Shown here piece after piece: positions 6,577-13,478 of a stretch of DNA of 13,478 nt; the first letter of the stretch is position 1, and every line of letters begins with the position of its first letter. Below the pieces are notes generated by a model. It had not been told where the DNA came from, made no database searches, and saw only the letters and a list, made by a program, of their open reading frames with translations. Origin of the DNA: Victivallales bacterium (GTDB lineage Bacteria > Verrucomicrobiota > Lentisphaeria > Oligosphaerales > Oligosphaeraceae); the NCBI GenBank assembly GCA_017431185.1, contig JAFRLP010000146.1, positions 1 through 13,478 on the forward strand, given 5' to 3'. The translations under genes were made by a program, and so were the position numbers.

Positions 6577-7454
6577 GTTTGTCTCCTGTACATTTTTGCG
6601 ACTTTTGCGCAACGTTGAAAAGCGTCTGCCAGAAATTGCCGAATCTGCGGTTCCGCCTGTTCTCGCGGCGGCTTTTCCGAATTGTAGAACGGGGTGTGTT
6701 TCATCTGAATTTCAAAACTGAGCGGTCCCGTGTAGGCGGAGGTGTTGAGAATGTCCACCAGCCGCCGCCAATCGACGGTGCCGTAAAAAGGCGGCTGATG
6801 CTTATCCAAGGTGCCGTCATTGTCGTGCAGATGAATGACCGCCAAACGGTCCTTGAGCCGTTCCAGATGCTCCAGTCCTCGGTTGAAGCCGTAATTGCCA
6901 TGGCCCGAGTCGTAGGTGATGCCCAGACGCTCCTTGGGATAGTCGCGCAACAGTTCCTGACTGACCTCAAACTCCTCGTTGGGCATGTTCTCCAAGCCCA
7001 GGCTGGCATGGTGCTTCTCCAGCACGGGCATCAATTCGTCCAGCGACCGCCGCAGCTGCACGACATACTGCGGAATCCTGTCCAGTTCCTCCTGCGGGAA
7101 ACCCACCGCACGGCGATAGCAAGGAATGTGGATGGCCAGGGCGCCCGTGCCACCCAATTCCGCAAACAACTCTATCCGATTGACGACCAGTTCGACACCA
7201 GCCTTGCGACGGTATTCCTCCAAAGCATACCAGAGTTTCTCGCGTCCCGCGGAGGCATGGACATCCAGCAGGGTCAGCCCCAATTCCGCCAGCCATTTAC
7301 GGTATTCACGCATCTCGTGGACGCTGTAGAGCACATCGGAGCCGAACTGATGATCCCAGTGCAAATGCGTGAAGCCAGCCTCGGCGACCAGTTCCAATTG
7401 CCTCCGCAACGGCAACGCCCCAGTCAGAAAGTCATTGTTGACAGCCAACTGCAT
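6573..7454 (-). CDS. Sugar phosphate isomerase/epimerase (AP_endonuc_2-like TIM barrel)
   Basis: A 293-residue xylose-isomerase-like TIM barrel, expected to be cytoplasmic, interconverting keto- and aldo- or epimeric sugars at a divalent metal site. Candidate metal ligands lie in the usual strand order: Glu155 (GLENMP), Asp182 and His185 (ITYDSGHGN), His210 (IHLHDNDG) and Glu248 (LSFEIQ). Length is normal and there is no signal peptide. The start at 7454 is firm: AGGAGG (rc 7463-7468) lies 8 nt upstream, embedded in the last codons of the glycosidase gene, whose stop is 3 bp away. Its own stop overlaps the pilin start. Placement after a GH106-like enzyme fits processing of the released monosaccharide, possibly rhamnose or another deoxysugar, but the substrate is not determinable here. 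Confidence 0.9.
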   Translation of the reverse strand: MQLAVNNDFLTGALPLRRQLELVAEAGFTHLHWDHQFGSDVLYSVHEMREYRKWLAELGLTLLDVHASAGREKLWYALEEYRRKAGVELVVNRIELFAELGGTGALAIHIPCYRRAVGFPQEELDRIPQYVVQLRRSLDELMPVLEKHHASLGLENMPNEEFEVSQELLRDYPKERLGITYDSGHGNYGFNRGLEHLERLKDRLAVIHLHDNDGTLDKHQPPFYGTVDWRRLVDILNTSAYTGPLSFEIQMKHTPFYNSEKPPREQAEPQIRQFLADAFQRCAKVAKMYRRQT

Positions 7455-7457
7455 CGG

Positions 7458-10400
7458 TCACACCTCCTGAACATTCACGGGAGCCAACAGTCCTGAAGGC
7501 ATCAGCTGACGTTCAGCCACCTTGCGGTTCTTGAACTGGACAGGGCCGCACCAGGCGGGCAGCACCTCCGTCTGCCAAAACGGGCCGCAGGCATTGCGCA
7601 TGCTTCCAGGCACAGTCACCGACAGACGGAAACGGGCGGGCAGAGACCAAACGGGCGTCTCATTCGGGGACAAAGGCAGACTGCACACCTCTCCCGCCGC
7701 CTCCACACGTGCAGGGAAGCCGACAAACTGCCCCAGGCAGATGCGGGCGGAGGCAGGTCGGGGCAGGCAGACCTCGGCCTCATAGGTGACATCCCCTGCA
7801 TAGAAGGGCAGCCCCTGACCGCACCAGTCCCCACAGCCAAGTTCACGGACTGGGGTCCCAAGCGCAAACTCCTCTCCGTCCCTGACAACGCTGAAATCCC
7901 CCAGCAGGAAGACACTTTCCAGGCCAGGATGGGATTCATTCAGGCAGGTCTCCAGTTCCAGCGCATTCTCGCCAATGGTCACGTAACCATCGGGCAGACG
8001 GCATTTTCGCCAGGCTGGCTCATGCCAGCACCCGCCGTCCGTCAGTTTCACATCCCGTCCATTGAGACGGCAAACGTACAAATCGGGACGTTCCATGGCC
8101 AGCGTCACGCCACCCGCCAAAGGCGCTTCACAGCGGAAAACGGCACGCAAGGCCACCCGTCCCTCACCATGCCCTGCGTTCTCCCTTGTCCACGGCTGAG
8201 CCATCGTCAACTCGCGTCTTGGAATCCCCAGACGGTCACGGCACAGGTCATCCAACTCCAGCACGTATGTCGAGCCGCAGAAATCGGTCGAGAAATGGTC
8301 CAGCAGAAGAACGTTCTCCTCCGACAAATGCACCTGCCAGCACCGGATTTGCGCGACGACAGAGGCTCTCCGCTGGATTTCGTCATGGCTGTCCACAGCT
8401 TTGCTCACATGCGCCAGTTCATGCCTGGAAAGCACAAACAGTCGGGATTGCAGGCGGTCAAAAGAGGTGTTGAAGCACAGTGCTCCGTCCTGCCACTTCG
8501 CTGGATAATCGTGCAGTTTCCCCGTGTCCAAATCAACCTCGGCAAGGCAACGGCACTCGGAGTTGTCCAATGCCACAGTGATTTCAGGCGCCACCCCCGT
8601 GCGTTCCGTCACCGCTGGCTCACGGTAGCCAGCTCCAGGGTCATCAGGGTCATCGTCAATGGGATGCCCCGTGTTGCACATAAACAGAACCGAACCTTCA
8701 GAATCCTCCCGCCAATGGCAAAGCAACTGGGAGGAGGCCTTCGCATCAGAGAGCACACGGAAGGGAGAGCGCTTTTCCAGCAGGGCTGGAAGTTGCTCAA
8801 CATCAGGACAATGCGGGAAAGGCCATTCGGGGGACGCGGCAAAGCCGTCCAGATGGTCAGGCGGAGTCCCCAAGGCAATCACCTGTCCGCCGAGACGTTG
8901 GAATTCCCGCAAAAGCCTCAGCGTCGTGGTGCGAATGGTCGTCATGGGAGGGATGACCACTGCGGCATACTCCGCCTCTCCGACAGCCAGGAGCCCGTCC
9001 CGACAGGTTGCATGACGGGCGAGAATCTCCTCATCGCCAAAATCAAAGTCCAGCTGACGGGCAAGCAGCAGATGAGCGAGGCGGTTGAACATGATGTCCA
9101 GACTGAGCGTGGCCTCCTCCTTTCGCCAACCGCAATGGAACTGCGCCCAGGCGGACTCAATGGGGGAGATGACCAGAATGCCGCGCCGTTCTCGTCCCCA
9201 GGAAAGCCATTTTGCCAGACGGGCGGCGCGTTCCTCCTGTTCGCGATAGGCTGATGGGACATTGGACTGCAAGGCGACGGGGCAGGGGTAGTCGCGCTTG
9301 GCCTCCCCTTCCATCGTGTAGAACGCGAGATGCTGGCAGCGGAAGGTCACCCCCAGAGCGGCCAGCCAATCCCCAATGGCCTGGAAACCGATGGGCGGGA
9401 ACGCCCAGCCCGTGCAGCCATAGCATTCGCAGAGGCGGCGTGGTTTGCCCAATTGCCTGGCGGCGGAGGCCAGTTGCTTGGCGGTCAGGTAGGCGCGGTG
9501 ATGCTCGGTGAGCAAATCCATCCCTGGCATGTCCATATATTCGTAGAAGCGCATTGCGCTGCCCACAAGCTGGGTCTGATAGGAGAGCGAATCCTCCCCC
9601 ACCACATGCCCCGTGAACAGAAGATTGTGCGCATGGCACCATTGAGATATCTGGCGGGCAAAGGCGTGGAGGAACATCTCCTGAAGCGTTTCGACATAGT
9701 GGACCCTCGGAGCCGTGGAATCCACCCCCTCCACCTCAAAGAAGAACTCCGGCAGACGGGGCACGGGGTCATAGCCGTAATCCTCGGCGAACTTCTCCAG
9801 CACGCCAGGACTCCAGGGCAAAGCCAGGCGGGTCTCCGTGTCCCAGGCTGGCTGGTGGATGAGGAAACCGTAGCGCGGCTCATCCGTGAAAATGCCGGGA
9901 ATGACCGTGCCGAATTTGTCGCCGAAGTGCCTGGCATACGCCTCGTGCGTCACCTCAATGAACCGTGCCACCGCCTCCTCGCTCAAAGTGTCCAGGTAGG
10001 TGTATCCATTGTACCAACTGCTGCAGGCGATGGTGTCCGTATAGAAGATGAGCAATTCCTCGTCAGGATGAGCGTCAAGAGGATTGTCCAGCCGCCTCGA
10101 CGTCCGTATTCGTTCATCGTCAAACACAGCCGCGAACACAGCCAGCGTGTTGGCGGGGAGGTGGGCCTCCCCCGTGGGGCGACGCTCCAGAAAAATGCCT
10201 TTGGCACGGTATTTGGGGTCGCAAGTCACCAATCCGCCAGCAGCCCCGGAGGGGAAGCGGTCCTCGTCATAGAGCCAGGCCTTCATGCCCAGTTTTTCCG
10301 CTTCGTCAATGGCGGCACGGAGGCAGTCAAACCAACGCGGGGAGAGGTAGGGGGTCTTCAGCCCTGTGCGCGCATGAAGAAAGAAGCCTCCCAGACCACA

Positions 10401-10529
10401 TTCATGGAATCCCCGAACCTGACGCCGCATCTCCTCTGGCTCCAATTCGCCATTGAGCGCCCAGAATGGGGCGCCACGCCACTCTGCATCAGGGTGACGT
10501 GCCTCAGCCAGAAATCCATCCCAATCCAT
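7458..10529 (-). CDS. GH106-like glycosidase (alpha-L-rhamnosidase-related)
   Basis: A 1023-residue protein, first gene of the glycan operon. The N-terminal TIM-barrel part carries the hallmark sequence of GH106 rhamnosidase-like proteins: PFWALNGEL (21-29), GLGGFFLHARTGLKTPYLS (45-63), GMKAWLYDEDRFPSGAAGG (81-99), GIFTDEP (212-218), then GHVVGEDS and RRLCECYGCTGW (364-375). Glu217 and Glu368 are candidate catalytic or metal-site acids by analogy. The remainder includes a flavodoxin/GATase-like linker region (about 450-600) and C-terminal beta domains. There is no signal peptide, so it probably acts inside the cell on imported oligosaccharides. I chose ATG 10529, which clears the upstream pseudogene and starts directly before the conserved domain; an earlier ATG at 10604 would extend the protein into the nuclease remnant's frame. 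The ribosome site for 10529 (GGTGG) is modest. GH106-like is firm; rhamnose as substrate is an inference from the family. Confidence 0.85.
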   Translation of the reverse strand: MDWDGFLAEARHPDAEWRGAPFWALNGELEPEEMRRQVRGFHECGLGGFFLHARTGLKTPYLSPRWFDCLRAAIDEAEKLGMKAWLYDEDRFPSGAAGGLVTCDPKYRAKGIFLERRPTGEAHLPANTLAVFAAVFDDERIRTSRRLDNPLDAHPDEELLIFYTDTIACSSWYNGYTYLDTLSEEAVARFIEVTHEAYARHFGDKFGTVIPGIFTDEPRYGFLIHQPAWDTETRLALPWSPGVLEKFAEDYGYDPVPRLPEFFFEVEGVDSTAPRVHYVETLQEMFLHAFARQISQWCHAHNLLFTGHVVGEDSLSYQTQLVGSAMRFYEYMDMPGMDLLTEHHRAYLTAKQLASAARQLGKPRRLCECYGCTGWAFPPIGFQAIGDWLAALGVTFRCQHLAFYTMEGEAKRDYPCPVALQSNVPSAYREQEERAARLAKWLSWGRERRGILVISPIESAWAQFHCGWRKEEATLSLDIMFNRLAHLLLARQLDFDFGDEEILARHATCRDGLLAVGEAEYAAVVIPPMTTIRTTTLRLLREFQRLGGQVIALGTPPDHLDGFAASPEWPFPHCPDVEQLPALLEKRSPFRVLSDAKASSQLLCHWREDSEGSVLFMCNTGHPIDDDPDDPGAGYREPAVTERTGVAPEITVALDNSECRCLAEVDLDTGKLHDYPAKWQDGALCFNTSFDRLQSRLFVLSRHELAHVSKAVDSHDEIQRRASVVAQIRCWQVHLSEENVLLLDHFSTDFCGSTYVLELDDLCRDRLGIPRRELTMAQPWTRENAGHGEGRVALRAVFRCEAPLAGGVTLAMERPDLYVCRLNGRDVKLTDGGCWHEPAWRKCRLPDGYVTIGENALELETCLNESHPGLESVFLLGDFSVVRDGEEFALGTPVRELGCGDWCGQGLPFYAGDVTYEAEVCLPRPASARICLGQFVGFPARVEAAGEVCSLPLSPNETPVWSLPARFRLSVTVPGSMRNACGPFWQTEVLPAWCGPVQFKNRKVAERQLMPSGLLAPVNVQEV
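7463..7468 (-). promoter_or_regulatory. Strong Shine-Dalgarno site for the isomerase gene
   Basis: AGGAGG on the minus strand, 8 nt before the ATG at 7454. It overlaps the last codons of the glycosidase gene and precedes its TGA. It fixes the isomerase start and indicates tight translational linkage. Confidence 0.85.
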
Positions 10530-10560
10530 TGAGCACCACCAGTTCCGTTCTTGACAATTG

Positions 10561-11462
10561 CTATTTGGAAAAATCGTTGTTGTTTCCTTGCCGGACATCA
10601 CCATCCTGCTCCAATTCGGTGCGCTTCTGGCGGATGAACTCCTCCATGTCCCGTTTTGCCGGCAATTCCAGTTGGTACTTTGACACGAACAGTTTCTGGT
10701 TCATACCCGCCAGGGCATATTCCACCAATTCATTGTTTTTCTTCGTGCAGAGCAGAATCCCGAAAGGAAGTCGAACACGTATGGATCGCGGATAGTCATC
10801 GCAAGCGTGTCATGCTCCGCACTGGCATTGGCAATGTCAGACATCCTCCGCTTGTTTGTTGACAGTGCTGTGCGTTCGTAGAGCATCGATCCTATCTGCC
10901 GTTTCAGTTCCCGAACCGACCAGCAACCACGAATGCACTCTGTCTCGTAAAATGCTCTGGCTGTAGCATCCTCGACACCGACAAGCAAGTCAAAATGGCT
11001 ATATGACAAATGGGAAATTAGCCAATTCCCATCTTTTTCGTCTAAAGGACAGTTGACCGCATTCAGCATTTCCAATTGTGGGGACAACGTTCCGACAATT
11101 GGAAAAGACCGCGACGGCATCAATGCCTCCGGCAATTGTCGGTACACTGTCCCGACAATCTGGGGATACACCTTATAGAAAGTCAAATACTTGTACAATT
11201 CCTGTCGGCTGCAGTTTGACACATCTTTCAATGCTTGTGCCAAAGTGGCCACCACTTTGTCCCCATACTTTGCCCTGTCGGTTCCGTGCAACTGGTACTC
11301 AGCAATATAGAAGCCTATGAACCAGTTCCTCAATGTCAAGGCTACATTGACGGCATGTTTTGCCTTTGCCGCAAAATGCTCGTGCAACTGACGAATGCCT
11401 TTCGTCAAGACATCAAACGTCATTTTCTGCTTACTATTCTGTATATCAGTTGTTTTTCCCAT
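10561..11462 (-). pseudogene. YhcG/DUF1016 PDDEXK nuclease, catalytic core deleted and frameshifted
   Basis: The N-terminal DUF1016_N domain is intact: AVNVALTLRNWFIGFYIAEYQLHG and RAKYGDKVVATLAQAL, then WSVRELKRQI, ending in DPYVFDFL. In YhcG-family proteins that point is followed by about 100 residues holding the PD-(D/E)xK core (FLLELG, GF.FV.RQ, D..FY, ELK). Here the sequence instead jumps in another frame, near 10755-10765, to the family's last segment, GILLCTKKNNELVEYAL, and then FVSKYQLELPAKRDMEEFI, with a stop at 10561-10563. The core is therefore missing and the tail is out of frame, so the product would be an inactive N-terminal fragment. YhcG proteins are often found with restriction or phage-defence loci. 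I chose ATG 11462 (MGKTTD) over the upstream ATG at 11528, as homologues start near the conserved region. Base use is AT-richer than the adjacent operon, consistent with acquired DNA. Confidence 0.88.
11071..11159. repeat. Cluster of ACAATTG/ATTGTCGG inverted repeats inside the nuclease pseudogene
   Basis: TCCAATTGT (11071-11079) pairs perfectly with ACAATTGGA (11095-11103). A second pair, ATTGTCGG (11135-11142) and CCGACAAT (11152-11159), has a 9-nt loop. In protein terms these encode two related segments, QIVGTVYRQL and PIVGTLSPQL. This suggests a small internal duplication, but an operator-like role cannot be excluded. Confidence 0.55.
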
Positions 11463-11580
11463 CGTCTTCACTAATGTTTGAATATCTAAAACCTGACTCC
11501 ATTCATAATATACCCCCCATGATGCCATCGTGCCATTGCATAGCCCACAAAATCTTTTTGATTTTTTTTGAGGGATGCGT

Positions 11581-11608
11581 TTGACAATCGGAAAAAACGG
11601 GGTAAATT
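11581..11608 (+). promoter_or_regulatory. tRNA-Asn promoter
   Basis: A perfect -35 box TTGACA (11581-11586), a 16-bp spacer and the -10-like TAAATT (11603-11608; AAATTA at 17 bp is an alternative). Transcription would start near 11615, about 19 nt before the tRNA. Confidence 0.65.
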
Positions 11609-11633
11609 AATGGACGTGTTCAGAAAAGAACAT

Positions 11634-11708
11634 TCCAGCATAGCTCAGTGGTAGAGTAGGTGGCTGTTAACCACTTGGTCGCTGGTTCGAGCCCAGCTGC
11701 TGGAGCCA
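11634..11708 (+). tRNA. tRNA-Asn (anticodon GTT), CCA encoded
   Basis: A complete cloverleaf can be folded by hand. The acceptor stem TCCAGCA pairs with TGCTGGA, with discriminator G and an encoded CCA (11706-11708). The D stem is GCTC/GAGT, the anticodon stem GGTGG/CCACT with loop CTGTTAA and anticodon GTT at 11666-11668, and the T stem GCTGG/CCAGC around TTCGAGC. The length is 75 nt. A promoter lies upstream and an intrinsic terminator 7 nt downstream, so it is a single-gene transcription unit. Confidence 0.97.
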
Positions 11709-11715
11709 TTTCCAG

Positions 11716-11745
11716 AGACCCTGCTAACAGCAGGGTCTTTTTTTT
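11716..11745 (+). terminator. Rho-independent terminator of tRNA-Asn
   Basis: A perfect 10-bp stem AGACCCTGCT / AGCAGGGTCT with loop AAC (11716-11738), followed by a T tract to 11745. thiE begins 18 nt later, so the structure sits at the front of the thiE operon as well. Confidence 0.92.
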
Positions 11746-11763
11746 GCCAAAATCGTATTCCCA

Positions 11764-12393
11764 ATGCGCTTCAATCCTGCCCTTTACCTTGTCACTGACC
11801 GCAGCCATCTGAATGGGCGGGATTTCCTCGCCATTCTGGAACAGGCGCTGGACGGCGGAGTCACCATGATTCAATTGCGGGAAAAGACCGCCTCCTCGCG
11901 TGAATTCTACGAACTGGCTCGGCAAGTGCGTGAACTGACGAGAAGGCGGAACGTCCCGCTGTGGATCGATGACCGCCTGGACATCGCGCTGGCAGTCCAT
12001 GCCGATGGCGTGCATCTGGGGCAGAAGGATTTGCCCGCTTCGGCGGCGCGTCGCCTTCTCCCATCGGAAATGCTCATGGGCGTGACGGCGGCCACGGTGG
12101 AACTGGCGCAGCAGGCCGAACGTGATGGCGCAGACCTCATCGGCTCAGGCGCGGTGTTCCCCACCTCCACCAAGAACGACACGCGCCCCTTGCCGCTGGA
12201 AACCCTGGCCGCCATCAAGGCGGCGGTCCGCATTCCCGTGGTCGCCATCGGCGGCATCGGTCTGGATAATCTGCACCTGCCGCTCAGCACGGGAGTGGAC
12301 GGGGTGGCCGTAGTCTCCGCCATCATGAACGCCCCTGACGCCCGCGCGGCGGCGGCCGCTCTCCGTACACAAATCGACCTCCAACGGAAGTGA
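11764..12393 (+). CDS. thiE: Thiamine-phosphate synthase
   Basis: 209 residues. ThiE joins HMP-pyrophosphate and the thiazole phosphate to give thiamine monophosphate in the cytoplasm. Family motifs: LYLVTDR (7-13), VTMIQLREK (33-41, diphosphate and Mg site), WIDDRLDIALAVHADGVHLGQKDLP (within 67-91), GSGAVFPTSTKND (127-139, contacting the phosphate), AIGGI (161-165) and GVAVVSAIM (180-188). The usual G-V-S-x-H turn reads GVTAAT here, a mild departure. Length is normal. The ATG at 11764 has no visible Shine-Dalgarno sequence, and no TPP riboswitch fits in the 18 nt after the terminator. yfcE follows 6 bp downstream, so they are co-transcribed. No other thiamine genes are in the window. Confidence 0.95.
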   Translation: MRFNPALYLVTDRSHLNGRDFLAILEQALDGGVTMIQLREKTASSREFYELARQVRELTRRRNVPLWIDDRLDIALAVHADGVHLGQKDLPASAARRLLPSEMLMGVTAATVELAQQAERDGADLIGSGAVFPTSTKNDTRPLPLETLAAIKAAVRIPVVAIGGIGLDNLHLPLSTGVDGVAVVSAIMNAPDARAAAAALRTQIDLQRK

Positions 12394-12399
12394 GGTACC

Positions 12400-12951
12400 A
12401 TGTGCATCTTCTTCGCCTCTGACATCCACGGCTCACCCGACGGTTTGCGCCTGCTCTGGCGTCAGGCGGAAATCCGTCATCCGCGCCAAATCGTCCTGCT
12501 GGGCGACCTGCTCTACCACGGGCCACGCAACGCACTGCCAGACGACTACTCCACCAGGAGCACAGCCGAACTGCTGAACCAACGCGCTGGGGAGATTGTC
12601 GCGGTGCGGGGAAACTGCGACGCAGAGGTTGACCAGATGATGCTCCGGTTCCCGATGATGGCAGATTACGCGGTGCTTGTCCTGGACCAATTCAAATTCT
12701 ACCTCTGCCATGGACACCACACCAGCCCCGACAACCCGCCGCCCATCGGCGCGGCGGACGTGCTGGCCACCGGCCACACCCATATTCCCTCGCTCCAACG
12801 GCTGAACTCCCTGGTCTGCTTCAACCCAGGCTCACTCTCACTGCCCAAAGGCGGCTATCCCCCCTCCTTCGGCGTCTATGACAACGGTCGCCTCTCCATC
12901 CTCAACCTGCACACCCTGGACCCCATCGCTGAACTGCGCCTGACCACATGA
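12400..12951 (+). CDS. yfcE: YfcE-type metallophosphodiesterase
   Basis: 183 residues, close in length and pattern to E. coli YfcE (about 184), a Mn-dependent phosphodiesterase active on small phosphodiester substrates in vitro. Metal-site motifs are all present: SDIHG (Asp8, His10), LLGDLLYHGPRNALP (Asp36), VRGNCD (Asn72, Asp74), CHGH (His104, His106), TGHTH (His126, His128) and the family-typical FNPGSLSLPKGG. The ribosome site GAGG (12392-12395) overlaps the thiE stop and supports ATG 12400. Its stop overlaps the next start as ATGA. The physiological substrate is not known from sequence. Confidence 0.95.
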   Translation: MCIFFASDIHGSPDGLRLLWRQAEIRHPRQIVLLGDLLYHGPRNALPDDYSTRSTAELLNQRAGEIVAVRGNCDAEVDQMMLRFPMMADYAVLVLDQFKFYLCHGHHTSPDNPPPIGAADVLATGHTHIPSLQRLNSLVCFNPGSLSLPKGGYPPSFGVYDNGRLSILNLHTLDPIAELRLTT

Positions 12952-13478
12952 GCACCGACCTAGACCAAAAACTCGTCGTCACCATCGCCTCCAGTGCAGT
13001 TCTGACACTGGACGAGGCCCGCGACGCCTTCCGCGAACACGGCCTGGAGGCGTACCGCAAGTACCAGCGCGAAAACCAGGACCGCGTCCTTCCCAAAGGA
13101 CCAGCCTTCGCCTTTGTCAAAAGGCTGCTCGCCTTTAACCAGCGCTTCCCCGAAGAGCAGCCCATTGAGGTCATCCTCATCAGCCACAACGACTGCGACA
13201 CGGGCCTGCGCATCATGAAATCCCTGGCGCACTATGGCCTGTCGGGCCAAAACGGCATCACCCGTGCCGCCTTCGTGACTGACGCCAATCCGGCGGACTT
13301 CCTCCGCCCCTACAACTCCTCCCTCTTCCTCTCCAAACGGGCGACTGACGCGAAGAACGCCATCGACTCCGGGTTCGCGGCGGGCACCGTCCTGCCCAGC
13401 GCACTGAACGACGACGAGAACGACGACTCCCTGCGCATCGCCTTCGACTTCGACGGAGTGCTGGCCGACTCCGCCAGC
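12948..13478 (+). CDS. Cytosolic 5'-nucleotidase, cN-I type (partial, runs off right edge)
   Basis: The frame is open for 177 codons to the window edge with no stop. The start ATG overlaps the yfcE stop as ATGA. The sequence matches the 5'-nucleotidase family related to animal cN-I (NT5C1): LEAYRKYQRE, KGPAFAFVKRLLAFNQRFP, VILISHNDCDTGLRIMKSLAHYGL, TRAAFVTDANPADFL, FLSKRATDAKNAIDSG and then the HAD-type DFDGVLADS, whose aspartates would be the nucleophile and acid of the phosphatase. cN-I enzymes remove phosphate from (deoxy)nucleoside monophosphates. The remaining catalytic motifs should lie to the right of the window. Third gene of the thiE operon; all three act on small phosphorylated metabolites. 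Confidence 0.9.
   Translation, partial: MSTDLDQKLVVTIASSAVLTLDEARDAFREHGLEAYRKYQRENQDRVLPKGPAFAFVKRLLAFNQRFPEEQPIEVILISHNDCDTGLRIMKSLAHYGLSGQNGITRAAFVTDANPADFLRPYNSSLFLSKRATDAKNAIDSGFAAGTVLPSALNDDENDDSLRIAFDFDGVLADSAS

Noticed and set aside
6567..10532. Long plus-strand open frames (309, 441 and 400 codons) opposite the isomerase and glycosidase genes
   Set aside because: They mirror GC-rich codon use of well-recognised minus-strand genes, have no recognisable motifs and are low-complexity in Arg, Gln and Pro.
11462..11634. tRNA-Asn as an attachment site for the nuclease remnant
   Set aside because: The remnant lies 5' of the tRNA, there is no integrase, and no duplicated tRNA 3' end was found in the window.
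11746..11763. TPP riboswitch upstream of thiE
   Set aside because: Only 18 nt separate the terminator from the start codon, and no thi-box CUGAGA motif is present; the hairpin belongs to the tRNA unit.

Overview
The window looks like a chromosomal segment from a member of the PVC superphylum, most likely Lentisphaerota (Victivallis-like). This is inferred from gene content: an H-X9-DG type pseudopilin with a long [24 protein letters not shown] signal, a large GH106-like glycosidase, a DUF4838/CBM9-like exported protein and a sugar isomerase in one glycan-oriented operon. No ribosomal or other phylogenetic marker is present, so the assignment is not firm.

Left part (1-1464) is an accessory, visibly AT-richer, repeat-laden stretch. 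It begins with the tail of an IS630-like transposase, followed on the minus strand by a two-gene cassette: a 59-aa protein (754-933) and a 191-aa membrane protein (137-712). The cassette is flanked by copies of a short palindromic repeat (148-179, 1148-1177, 1269-1296). To its right lie a 71-bp dispersed repeat (1066-1136) and a 181-bp inverted-repeat element (1140-1320) holding a 33-bp tandem repeat.

Centre (1465-10529): a single plus-strand Ldh_2-family dehydrogenase (1465-2505) converges on a five-gene minus-strand operon. In transcription order this is: GH106-like glycosidase (10529-7458), TIM-barrel sugar isomerase/epimerase (7454-6573), pseudopilin (6576-5857), DUF4838 + CBM9-like exported protein (5788-3470) and an exported beta-sandwich protein (3473-2532). 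Genes abut or overlap by ATGA, except the pilin/DUF4838 junction, which is filled almost exactly by a second copy of the 71-bp repeat. The likely job is breakdown and use of a complex, perhaps rhamnose-containing, glycan: the exported proteins handle the polymer outside the cytoplasm, while the glycosidase and isomerase, which lack signal peptides, act inside.

Right part (10561-13478): a PDDEXK (YhcG/DUF1016) nuclease pseudogene that has lost its catalytic core; then tRNA-Asn(GTT) with a recognisable promoter and a strong intrinsic terminator; then a plus-strand operon of thiE, yfcE and a cytosolic 5'-nucleotidase that runs off the right edge. thiE begins only 18 nt after the tRNA terminator, so its expression signals are unclear.
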